DNA from: Lachnoclostridium sp. UBA7482
GTDB lineage: Bacteria > Bacillota > Clostridia > Lachnospirales > Lachnospiraceae
Direction of reading: 5' to 3'
Length of the DNA stretch: 5,507 nt
NCBI GenBank assembly: GCA_002479645.1
Contig: DLOO01000078.1
Location: 23,416-28,922, forward strand
The notes under the pieces are model-generated. The model was not told where the DNA came from and did not search any database. It worked only from the letters and a program-made list of their open reading frames with translations. The position numbers and the translations under genes were made by a program. Below are positions 1-5,507 of the stretch, one piece after another (the stretch's first letter is position 1; each line of letters begins with the position of its first letter).

Positions 1-525
<525 letters not shown>

Positions 526-1419
526 TTACATTACACCGATAACGATACCGACCAAAATCACGCCGGCGCACACCAGTCGGTAGCCGATATGCTTTTCGTG
601 AAATACAAATTTACCGCCCAGAATCGTAATGATACAGCCGGACTGCTTAATCAGCGTCATTACGGTAATCCGGCTTGCGGAAATCGCATTTGCCTCAAAC
701 AGAGCGCGATCCGCAACGACAAACATCGCACTCAGAATCCAAATCCAGTAATTGCGGAGCAGCCTGCCCCACGCAAGCTTTGTGCGGGACACAATTACGT
801 AGATGAGATAAAATCCCACCAGAAACAGCATATACCAAAACTGGAGCTGCGTGCCGGTCATTTCCTTCATTAAAATCTTGTCCATCATGCCGGAAAGACC
901 GTTTAACAGACAGGACAGCAATGCGATAGCTACATAGAAGGCAGACGGCAGGCGGAACCCGTCCGTCGTTTCCTCCGAATTGCTTTTTCCATCCGCTCTC
1001 GGCTTCTTTGTATGCTTCTTCTGTCCCTTTAACATCAACAGACCGGCAGAAACAAATAACAGCCCGACAATCTGCGGCGCCGTCATTTTTTCTTTCAAAA
1101 CAACAACGCCCAGCAGGGTCGCAAAAAGCACCCGTGACAAATCCAGAATCCCGTACAGGCTGATCGGCAGCTTCTTTATCGCATGGAAACTGCCAATCCA
1201 CGCCAGAAAAATGACAAAGGATTTGATTGCCACGAAAAACAGTTGGCGGCCGGTAAGCCCCATCGCGTCGGGCGCCGTCGGAGCAACCATCAGAAACGAC
1301 AACAGGGTATATAATATCAGCACCTCAATGACGGTATTTTTCGTCAGCGCCTTCTTTTTTACAATTTCTCTTCCGCCCTTCAATAATCCGTACAGAAGGA
1401 CAAGCAACATCCATTTCAC
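526..1419 (-). CDS. EamA/DMT-superfamily membrane transporter
   Basis: Probable transporter of small metabolites across the cytoplasmic membrane; the substrate cannot be read from sequence. It is a highly hydrophobic protein of about 297 residues with the two-repeat EamA layout, normally ten helices. Repeat one ends with LGVVVLKEKMTAPQIVGLL (about 103-121), typical of the end of an EamA unit. A charged Lys/Glu-rich loop spans about 132-156. Repeat two ends similarly with LGGKFVFHEKHIGYRLVCAG. Start choice: GTG at 1419 gives a 4-base GTGA overlap with the preceding stop and has GGAAG five bases upstream. Alternatives are TTG at 1431 (seven-residue longer than the ATG form, poor site) and ATG at 1410. 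It sits between the DUF5662 gene and the cellulase on the same strand, so co-transcription is likely. A role in exporting or importing a sugar-related compound is only a guess from position. Confidence 0.88.
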   Translation of the reverse strand: MKWMLLVLLYGLLKGGREIVKKKALTKNTVIEVLILYTLLSFLMVAPTAPDAMGLTGRQLFFVAIKSFVIFLAWIGSFHAIKKLPISLYGILDLSRVLFATLLGVVVLKEKMTAPQIVGLLFVSAGLLMLKGQKKHTKKPRADGKSNSEETTDGFRLPSAFYVAIALLSCLLNGLSGMMDKILMKEMTGTQLQFWYMLFLVGFYLIYVIVSRTKLAWGRLLRNYWIWILSAMFVVADRALFEANAISASRITVMTLIKQSGCIITILGGKFVFHEKHIGYRLVCAGVILVGIVIGVM

Positions 1420-2027
1420 GGCAACTTCCAAACCTTCCGTAAGATGTCATACCAGCCGTCCGGCAGCTTCTCCCGAAGCGCCGCTCTCCGGCTCTCTCCA
1501 AGCAAATGCCGCATATACGCGAAGGTCTTCTCCTCTCCTTCTTCGGCAAGCATCACAAGAAGCTTCTTTAGAAGCTCGTCCGTCTCGGGATGAATGATGT
1601 AATACTGTCTCGAATGTTCATAATACCGGAGCGCAGACGCGTCGGTATACGCTTCCTTTTGATAGGTCTTGCTGGCTGCGATACGGTCGCACACCATCTC
1701 GAGTACATAGCAGACCGGCATCCGACAGCCCGCCATACGCTTTTCAGTCGGCGAGAAATCAATCCAGTACTCCCAGTGGTGCTTATTCACACCCTTGTGA
1801 TGAAGCCATGCACTGCTGTAGCCCTTCGCCTCACGCTCACCGGCATTCGGGCTGCGGGTTCCCTGGTAGTAAATGCCGCCGGGAATCAGCTCTACGGGCG
1901 AGTACTTGGACAGGTCATGACACAGTCCCTGACGGTACATGCCCACGCGGAAACAATTCTTCATAACCTGCAATTTATGTTCGGTTATTGTTTTCAAATG
2001 ATTTTTTAACTGCATATGACAACACAT
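1416..2027 (-). CDS. DUF5662 family protein
   Basis: Uncharacterised soluble protein of about 203 residues with no signal peptide or membrane segment. Numbered from this start, the family-type core is visible: CHDLSKYSP (36-44), SPNAGEREAKGYS (59-71), AWLHHKGVNKHHWEYWIDF (73-91). Later come D114 in VCDRIAASK and an Arg/Lys-rich C-terminus. The spacing of H17, H37-D38, H76-H77, H83-H84 and D114 suggests a metal-binding helical fold reminiscent of HD-domain hydrolases. That is my inference; the function is unknown. Start choice: ATG at 2027 has AAGGAAGG immediately upstream. ATG 2057 lies inside a repeat and overlaps the probable promoter, so it is unlikely. ATG 2015 is possible but far from the ribosome binding site. 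First gene of the run leading to the transporter and cellulase. Confidence 0.85.
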   Translation of the reverse strand: MCCHMQLKNHLKTITEHKLQVMKNCFRVGMYRQGLCHDLSKYSPVELIPGGIYYQGTRSPNAGEREAKGYSSAWLHHKGVNKHHWEYWIDFSPTEKRMAGCRMPVCYVLEMVCDRIAASKTYQKEAYTDASALRYYEHSRQYYIIHPETDELLKKLLVMLAEEGEEKTFAYMRHLLGESRRAALREKLPDGWYDILRKVWKLP

Positions 2028-2042
2028 CCCCTTCCTTGCCAG

Positions 2043-2053
2043 ATTATATTGTA
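2043..2053 (-). promoter_or_regulatory. Probable -10 region(s) for the DUF5662-transporter-cellulase run
   Basis: On the minus strand a consensus TATAAT (2043-2048) overlaps TACAAT (2048-2053). TACAAT is preceded by TGG, giving an extended -10 (TGnTACAAT). No convincing -35 exists at 16-18 bases. Transcription would begin near 2036-2041, leaving a very short leader holding only the AAGGAAGG ribosome binding site before ATG 2027. The upstream half of the extended -10 comes from repeat copy A. Either box used would exclude the ATG at 2057 as a start. Confidence 0.5.
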
Positions 2054-2099
2054 CCATGTCTTTCAGACATGATACGCTTCGCGATGCACACTCGCTTCG
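2052..2099 (+). repeat. Interspersed palindromic repeat, copy A
   Basis: A 48-base unit with two parts. Part one is an inverted repeat, CATGTCT (2055-2061), 3-base loop TTC, AGACATG (2065-2071). Part two is a GC-rich segment containing CGCTTCG twice around a TGCACA core. It matches copy B with four differences in 48 bases and lies in the same orientation 78 bases away. Copy A lost the eighth stem pair found in B and C. Its left end supplies the TGG of the extended -10 before the DUF5662 gene. Confidence 0.85.
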
Positions 2100-2107
2100 C
2101 TCGGCGC

Positions 2108-2133
2108 GGTATAATACCTGTCGGTATTATACC
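2108..2133. repeat. Perfect 11-base inverted repeat between repeat copies A and B
   Basis: GGTATAATACC (2108-2118) and GGTATTATACC (2123-2133) are exact reverse complements around a TGTC loop, giving an 11-pair hairpin in either strand. Both arms hold TATAAT on one strand. On the minus strand the right arm reads TGGTATAAT with the first base of copy B, a consensus extended -10. No T-run follows on either side, so it is not an ordinary terminator. Its right arm shares bases 2132-2133 with the stem of copy B. Confidence 0.75.
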
Positions 2134-2189
2134 ATGTCTTTCAGACATGGCACGCTTCGTGATGCGCACTCGCTTCGGCAAAAGACTCG
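2130..2189 (+). repeat. Interspersed palindromic repeat, copy B with 3' extension
   Basis: The core 2130-2177 matches copy A (44 of 48). Its stem is 8 pairs: CCATGTCT (2132-2139), loop TTC, AGACATGG (2143-2150). The GC-rich part follows, then a tail 2171-2189 that recurs exactly (19 bases) at 3966-3984. So the tail is a separable module of the repeat family or a second repeat adjoining it. Orientation is the same as copies A and C. Confidence 0.85.
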
Positions 2190-2337
2190 AAAACCTTCAC
2201 TTTTGCCTTCGCGCACATTCTACCACATTTCTCAGACAAAAGAAAGAAAAATATACGGAAACACTGTCCCATGACGGTTATGCATCTTTCAAAAAACCTC
2301 GGCAGCTATTTGTTTCGGTCACCCGTGAAAGCCTGCA
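2190..2337. other. Intergenic stretch without a recognised gene
   Basis: This 148-base stretch lies between repeat copy B and the stop of the protease gene. I find no gene and no clear terminator for the protease gene; a T6 run follows CCGAGG on the minus strand near 2290-2300 but lacks a stable stem. The only signal is a weak minus-strand extended -10, TGGTAGAAT, at 2217-2225, without a good -35. It could add transcription toward the DUF5662 gene through both repeats. Confidence 0.5.
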
Positions 2338-3000
2338 TTAAATATGTAAGTACCAAACGGTCATTATAGCAAAATCAGCAAACATATGGATCATCCAGGA
2401 GTTGTAAATATTTTTATTCCGTTCGTCAACGTAATCAAAAACAGCGCCTCCCACGGCCAGACCAACGATGGAAATCAACAATAACGGCAGCGGAAACGAT
2501 TTTCCTATCATACCGATATGATAAAGTGAGAACGCAATCGAGCTAAATGCGTAAGCCGCCTTTTTGGAAATAAACTCCGATAATTTAATAAAAGCAATTA
2601 ACCGGAATAAAAATTCTTCCAGCAAAGAATTTCCAAACGAAATATACAGCGCAATTGGAATAAAACTGTTGCTGTTAACTTTCTGGTCGGCAGTAAGCGA
2701 TTCTACCAATGCACTGTAATCGTAAAAGTTTTCGGAAACCAGATACGCAAGCATTACGACGAGATAGATTAACGCGCCCAGTCCCAGTAATTGCAAAACG
2801 CTTTTCCCGGTAAGCTTAAAATTTTCTGATACGCTTTCCTTGTTATATTTCAAATAGATTATCGGCAATAACAAAAATGTACTTATCTTCAGTAGAGATT
2901 TCACCAAATAGACCGGCTCAATCACGGTTTCCACAATTGCCATAAGAATACAGCATATCACTACAAGCCCAATCGTGCCGATTGCTTTCTTTTTGTTCAT
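2338..3000 (-). CDS. CPBP family intramembrane metalloprotease (CAAX protease / Abi type)
   Basis: Integral membrane protein of 220 residues with about six to eight hydrophobic segments. It carries all three glutamic-type CPBP motifs: EEFLFR (E128, E129, R133), FSLYH (F157, H161) and HMFAD (H205, D209). Known relatives include eukaryotic Rce1 and bacterial proteins implicated in bacteriocin immunity, protein secretion or signalling; the substrate here is unknown. The start ATG at 3000 has GGAGG 10 bases upstream, slightly long but clear. No precursor peptide or ABC transporter is adjacent, so a bacteriocin-immunity role is not supported by context. The gene is AT-rich (252 G/C in 660 bases, about 38%, hand counted) against about 55% in a sampled segment of the response regulator. 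It is bracketed by same-orientation repeat copies, which suggests separate acquisition. A promoter is visible at 3094-3121. Confidence 0.93.
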   Translation of the reverse strand: MNKKKAIGTIGLVVICCILMAIVETVIEPVYLVKSLLKISTFLLLPIIYLKYNKESVSENFKLTGKSVLQLLGLGALIYLVVMLAYLVSENFYDYSALVESLTADQKVNSNSFIPIALYISFGNSLLEEFLFRLIAFIKLSEFISKKAAYAFSSIAFSLYHIGMIGKSFPLPLLLISIVGLAVGGAVFDYVDERNKNIYNSWMIHMFADFAIMTVWYLHI

Positions 3001-3025
3001 AATAATTCTGCCTCCACATTTGTAT

Positions 3026-3067
3026 TACCATGTCTCTCAGACATGGCACGCTTCGCGATGCGCACTC
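3026..3067 (+). repeat. Interspersed palindromic repeat, copy C (truncated)
   Basis: Forty-two bases match copy B with two differences. The 8-pair stem is CCATGTCT (3028-3035), loop CTC, AGACATGG (3039-3046). The GC-rich part runs to 3067 and stops before the second CGCTTCG. Unique sequence follows, with a TTGACA box at 3073. The copy lies in the 5' leader of the protease transcript, upstream of its GGAGG, so its hairpin would form in that mRNA. Confidence 0.85.
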
Positions 3068-3072
3068 CGTAA

Positions 3073-3101
3073 TTGACATCTGCCCGCGAACCAAGTATAG
3101 T
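3073..3101 (+). promoter_or_regulatory. Sigma-A type promoter reading toward the DUF4342 gene
   Basis: TTGACA (3073-3078, perfect consensus), 17-base spacer, TATAGT (3096-3101, five of six). Transcription would start near 3108, giving a leader of about 190 bases before ATG 3297. The -10 box overlaps the -10 box of the opposite-strand promoter for the protease gene. This is the best-scoring promoter by eye in the window. Confidence 0.65.
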
Positions 3102-3121
3102 ATAGCATAAGAATTGGTTAA
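3094..3121 (-). promoter_or_regulatory. Promoter for the CPBP protease gene
   Basis: On the minus strand TTAACC (3116-3121, four of six), 16-base spacer, TATACT (3094-3099, five of six). Transcription would begin near 3087 and produce a leader of about 87 bases containing repeat copy C. A second TATACT copy overlaps at 3099-3104. The element overlaps the forward promoter, so occupancy should be mutually exclusive. Confidence 0.55.
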
Positions 3122-3201
3122 TAGACTGCCGAAAATGAAAGAAAACGAATGTTTTTTTAATGAAACGTTCATCTTTCTCACCTTTTTTTCTAATCTTTGC
3201 C

Positions 3202-3210
3202 TGTTATGAT
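3202..3210 (+). promoter_or_regulatory. Possible second promoter for the DUF4342 gene (extended -10)
   Basis: TGTTATGAT forms TGn followed by TATGAT (five of six). The -35 position is a T-rich tract without consensus. Transcription would begin near 3217, leaving a leader of about 80 bases. That leader includes a 5-pair hairpin CGGCG (3251-3255), AATG, CGCCG (3260-3264), shortly before the TGGAGA ribosome binding site at 3285-3290. Confidence 0.4.
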
Positions 3211-3296
3211 AGTGCCATAAGAGAAACAGAAGCACAAAACCCCGGACAGACGGCGAATGCGCCGCGCCGGTAACGCTTCGGAAATGGAGAATATAT

Positions 3297-3881
3297 ATGA
3301 GCTACGAAGAAAAAGTAACCAAACTAATGGAAAAGACCGGTGTCAGCAGAGAGGACGCAGAGAATGCACTGAGAGCTTGCAGCGAGGATATTTTGGACGC
3401 CATCCTCTATCTGGAGGCTCTCGGAAAGGTAGAACGCCCTTCCGCCGCATCCTTCACCTCTGCCAATGCTTCCGATTACACCAACCGTTCCTTCAGCGGC
3501 GCGGCAGAGTCTGCTTCCCGCACCACAGCAAATGCAGAAGGCAAATCCACCTTCTCCCGTGAGATGGGCAGATTATTCGGCGCCGTCGGCAGGCTGATTA
3601 AGAAGGGTATGGAGAATTACCTGGATGTAACCAAGGACGGCAGCTGTAATTGCAGCATCCCGCTTACCATCCTTGTATTTCTGTTCATCCCGTTTTTCTG
3701 GCTGATGACAGTCCTTCTTCTTGTCTTGCTGCTCTGCGGCTACCGCTACGAATTCCGCGGTCCGAACTTCAAGAGCGACGACAAGGCAAACCGCGTATTG
3801 AACAATGCCTCCAATGCAGCCAATGCGGCTAAGGCTGAGTTCAAGAAGGGCTTCGAGGACGGCAACACAGATAAGAACTGA
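3297..3881 (+). CDS. DUF4342 domain membrane protein with N-terminal UBA-like segment
   Basis: A 194-residue protein of unknown function. Residues 1-42 resemble the short three-helix UBA/EF-Ts N-terminal fold: VSREDAENALRACSEDILDA (16-35) followed by ILYLE. This fold is often paired with DUF4342 in Clostridia. Residues 45-85 are a Ser/Ala/Thr/Asn-rich low-complexity linker. Residues 95-155 match the DUF4342 pattern: a basic amphipathic stretch, a DG turn (114-115), IPLTI (121-125), then one long hydrophobic segment to about 147. A polar Asn/Ala/Lys-rich tail ends the protein. The start ATG has TGGAG six bases upstream. It reads the same way as the two-component genes but is separated from them by 150 bases. 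Involvement in the same response is possible but unproven. The domain assignment is from remembered family patterns. Confidence 0.85.
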   Translation: MSYEEKVTKLMEKTGVSREDAENALRACSEDILDAILYLEALGKVERPSAASFTSANASDYTNRSFSGAAESASRTTANAEGKSTFSREMGRLFGAVGRLIKKGMENYLDVTKDGSCNCSIPLTILVFLFIPFFWLMTVLLLVLLLCGYRYEFRGPNFKSDDKANRVLNNASNAANAAKAEFKKGFEDGNTDKN

Positions 3882-3888
3882 AAAATTC

Positions 3889-3944
3889 TTCGGCAAAAAT
3901 CAGCCGAATCCCAAAGGCGTAGGGCGGATTTCCGGTCTGCGCCT
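3889..3944 (+). terminator. Tandem hairpins after the DUF4342 gene; possible terminator or processing site
   Basis: First hairpin: TTCGGC (3889-3894) pairs with GCCGAA (3903-3908) over an 8-base loop. Second: AGGCGTAG (3915-3922) pairs with CTGCGCCT (3937-3944), one G-U pair, with an inner CGG/CCG extension. Only ATTCT follows the second stem, not a true T-run, so efficient intrinsic termination is doubtful. It could reduce or process read-through into the regulator-kinase genes. Confidence 0.3.
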
Positions 3945-3965
3945 ATTCTGCCGTAACTGCACCGG

Positions 3966-3984
3966 CGCTTCGGCAAAAGACTCG
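3966..3984 (+). repeat. Fragment of the interspersed repeat tail
   Basis: Nineteen bases are identical to 2171-2189, the tail of repeat copy B. The 11-base core CTTCGGCAAAA also occurs at 3888-3898, exactly 80 bases upstream in the same intergenic gap. GC-rich self-complementary sequence (CGCGCC, C, GGCGCG at 3983-3995) and a short CCGAT/ATCGG hairpin (3998-4009) follow before the response-regulator ribosome binding site. No convincing promoter is visible in this gap. Confidence 0.6.
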
Positions 3985-4031
3985 CGCCCGGCGCGTACCG
4001 ATTTATCGGCTAATTTCCCGAGGAGGTTCCC

Positions 4032-4712
4032 ATGTCCGCACATGTTTTGATTATTGAAGATGAAGAAAGAATTGCCCGTTTTGTCGAACTGGAGCTAAAG
4101 CACGAGGGCTACGAGGTCACCAAAGCAGGCGACGGCCGCACCGGATTATCACTGGCCGAATCCGGCGACTTCCAGATTGTACTTTTGGACGTCATGCTGC
4201 CCGAGCTCAACGGTCTTGAGGTTCTCCGTCGTCTTCGCAAATCTTCTTCCGTCCCTGTCATCATGCTGACGGCAAGGGATGCTGTCATGGACAAGGTATC
4301 GGGGCTGGATTCCGGCGCGAATGATTATATTACCAAACCATTTGCGATTGAAGAGCTCCTTGCACGCATCCGTGTTGCTCTCAAGAACAATCCGGGAACT
4401 CCCGCAAAGGACAGCGACGTTCTGACCTGGGGGGATTTGGCGCTCAACGTCTCCTCCCATACCGTTACCTGCCGCGGCGAGGAAATTGACCTGTCGCACC
4501 GCGAATTTGAGCTTCTTCGCATGCTGCTTGTAAACCGCAACATCGTCCTCTCCCGCGATACACTGCTTGAGAAGGTCTGCGGCTATGACTTCGCGGGCGA
4601 AACTAACCTGATTGATGTATACGTTCGGCATTTGCGCAACAAAATAGACGAACGCTTTGATTTTCACATGATTCACACCGTACGAAGCGTCGGTTATGTG
4701 ATTAAGGAATAA
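4032..4712 (+). CDS. OmpR/PhoB-family response regulator, ArlR-like
   Basis: Cytoplasmic DNA-binding regulator of 226 residues, the normal length for the family. The receiver domain (about 4-118) has the acidic pair D10-E11, phospho-acceptor D53 in LLDVMLP, T80 and K102 in the TKPF motif. The C-terminal winged-helix domain (about 130-225) shows SHREFELL (155-162), a recognition-helix region with VYVRHLRNKI (196-205) and the wing ending VRSVGYVI. The opening residues, with ARFVELELKHEGYEV, resemble staphylococcal ArlR, which supports an ArlR-like grouping but not the same regulon. The start is firm: GAGGAGG lies about six bases upstream. The gene is followed after 12 bases by its kinase. Target genes cannot be told from the window. 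Confidence 0.96.
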   Translation: MSAHVLIIEDEERIARFVELELKHEGYEVTKAGDGRTGLSLAESGDFQIVLLDVMLPELNGLEVLRRLRKSSSVPVIMLTARDAVMDKVSGLDSGANDYITKPFAIEELLARIRVALKNNPGTPAKDSDVLTWGDLALNVSSHTVTCRGEEIDLSHREFELLRMLLVNRNIVLSRDTLLEKVCGYDFAGETNLIDVYVRHLRNKIDERFDFHMIHTVRSVGYVIKE

Positions 4713-4724
4713 CGGAGGAATTCC

Positions 4725-5507
4725 ATGTCCAAAGACAATGCACGCAAAAAAGAAAAATCCATTGCGCGAAGAATCTACGCGATGCTCGTGGGCAAATTAT
4801 TTCTCGCGTTTTTATTCACGGATCTATTAGTCATCTCCGGTGTAACGGTCGGCTACATCGAATACCAAAGCCAAACGCTGGAGGACTGTTCGATTCTCGA
4901 CATTGACAAAATCGACATGTACAACTTCACGCACAGAACGCAGGTTTTGAAGGTAATCTACGATAGCGGACAAGAATATTTGCTTGATGTTACGCTTCCG
5001 CTCCGACTTCTTTCGCATGGTACCGTCACTCTCCTGTCCATACAGGGAATCCTCCTGCTCTTCGCCCTTTGCTTTGATTATTATCGTGTCAAGGGTCGTC
5101 TGCGTCCTCTGGCACAAATTGCCAGAGACGCCGAAAATATCTCGCAAATGACCTTTGACGGAAGCCGTCTGCAAGAGCTCGAATATGCCATCAGCCACGT
5201 GAGCCCCGTTGCATCGGAAGCACAGGTGCGAACCAACGACCGGGATTTGCAGGGCATCGAAACCGCCCTCAATTCGCTGCTTGAGCGTATGCGCGACGCC
5301 TACCGTCAGCAGGGACGGTTTGTCTCGGATGCTTCGCATGAGCTGCGTACCCCGATTGCGGTCATCAAGGGCTACGTTGACATGTTAGACCGTTGGGGAG
5401 CCGACGATCCGCAGGTACTTTCGGAATCCATCGCCGCAATTAAGAATGAAACCAATCATATGAACCGTTTAGTCGAGCAGCTTCTCTTTCTGGCTCGCGG
5501 CGACAGA
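4725..5507 (+). CDS. Sensor histidine kinase, N-terminal part (3' end outside window)
   Basis: Membrane kinase expected to phosphorylate the regulator encoded just upstream. The frame stays open for 261 residues to the edge. The start ATG has GGAGG six bases upstream. Residues 1-16 are basic. The first membrane helix is about 22-45, a short extracytoplasmic region about 46-96, and the second helix about 97-118. A HAMP-like linker follows, with RPLAQIARDAENIS (127-140) and DLQGIETALNSLLERM (174-189). Some 33 residues separate the two helices, longer than a usual HAMP connector. The HisKA H-box is SDASHELRTPIAVIKGY with phospho-acceptor H205. The second dimerisation helix reaches the edge (EQLLFLARGD). 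The ATP-binding HATPase domain is cut off. With only about 50 outside residues, sensing may be intramembrane or via a partner protein (inference). Confidence 0.95.
   Translation, partial: MSKDNARKKEKSIARRIYAMLVGKLFLAFLFTDLLVISGVTVGYIEYQSQTLEDCSILDIDKIDMYNFTHRTQVLKVIYDSGQEYLLDVTLPLRLLSHGTVTLLSIQGILLLFALCFDYYRVKGRLRPLAQIARDAENISQMTFDGSRLQELEYAISHVSPVASEAQVRTNDRDLQGIETALNSLLERMRDAYRQQGRFVSDASHELRTPIAVIKGYVDMLDRWGADDPQVLSESIAAIKNETNHMNRLVEQLLFLARGDR

Noticed and set aside
980..1597. 205-codon plus-strand frame
   Set aside because: Antisense to the well-supported EamA transporter and DUF5662 genes, with no family resemblance.
2280..2337. Intrinsic terminator after the protease gene
   Set aside because: A T6 run is present on the minus strand after CCGAGG, but no stem longer than about four pairs could be found before it.
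1988..2341. Plus-strand open frames across the repeats (including 2056-2274, starting MSFRH)
   Set aside because: The frames translate the palindromic repeat twice because the copies are 78 bases apart, a multiple of three. There is no ribosome binding site and the peptide is only repeat translation. Similar predicted peptides in databases are probably the same artefact.
2052..3067. CRISPR array
   Set aside because: Only three copies, unevenly spaced by a 78-base period then about 900 bases, with a gene between. No regular spacers and no cas genes.
3135..3209. 24-codon plus-strand reading frame in the DUF4342 leader
   Set aside because: Begins MKENECFF and has a hydrophobic end, but there is no ribosome binding site and the sequence is T-tract rich. 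Cannot be told from chance; a bacteriocin-like partner for the CPBP gene is not supported.
4149..4676. 175-codon minus-strand frame
   Set aside because: Lies wholly opposite the response regulator, whose receiver and winged-helix motifs are complete.

Overview
The window looks like chromosomal DNA of an anaerobic Bacillota bacterium of class Clostridia, most likely Lachnospiraceae. The evidence is consistent but indirect: strong AGGAGG-type ribosome binding sites, a family 9 cellulase with a non-cleaved N-terminal anchor, DUF5662 and DUF4342 proteins, an ArlR/OmpR-type two-component pair, and a short interspersed palindromic repeat. I recall this repeat as common in Lachnospiraceae intergenic DNA. 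No mobile-element gene, RNA gene or CRISPR array is visible.

Left part, 1 to about 2050, minus strand: a compact three-gene run read right to left. It goes DUF5662 protein, then an EamA/DMT-type membrane transporter (4-base GTGA overlap), then a membrane-anchored or secreted glycoside hydrolase family 9 endoglucanase (21-base gap). The window edge cuts the cellulase just inside its catalytic domain. The spacing argues for one transcript. A functional link between the three is not evident, although a sugar or metabolite transporter beside a cellulase would make sense.

Middle, about 2050 to 3300: two intergenic stretches carry three same-orientation copies of a palindromic repeat (2052-2099, 2130-2177, 3026-3067). 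These bracket a minus-strand CPBP-family intramembrane protease gene that is clearly more AT-rich (about 38% GC by hand count) than the rest of the window (about 55% in the sampled response-regulator segment). Between this gene and the next lies a divergent promoter pair whose -10 boxes overlap.

Right part, 3297 to 5507, plus strand: a DUF4342 membrane protein with an N-terminal UBA-like segment, a 150-base gap with hairpins and a repeat fragment, then an ArlR-like response regulator followed after 12 bases by its sensor histidine kinase, cut by the right edge after the H-box region. The regulator and kinase form a standard phosphorelay. The DUF4342 gene may be co-transcribed or merely adjacent.

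Most of the window is ordinary core-type gene content. The points most worth a second look are the palindromic repeat family with outward -10-like ends, the repeat-bracketed low-GC protease gene, and the overlapping divergent promoters.
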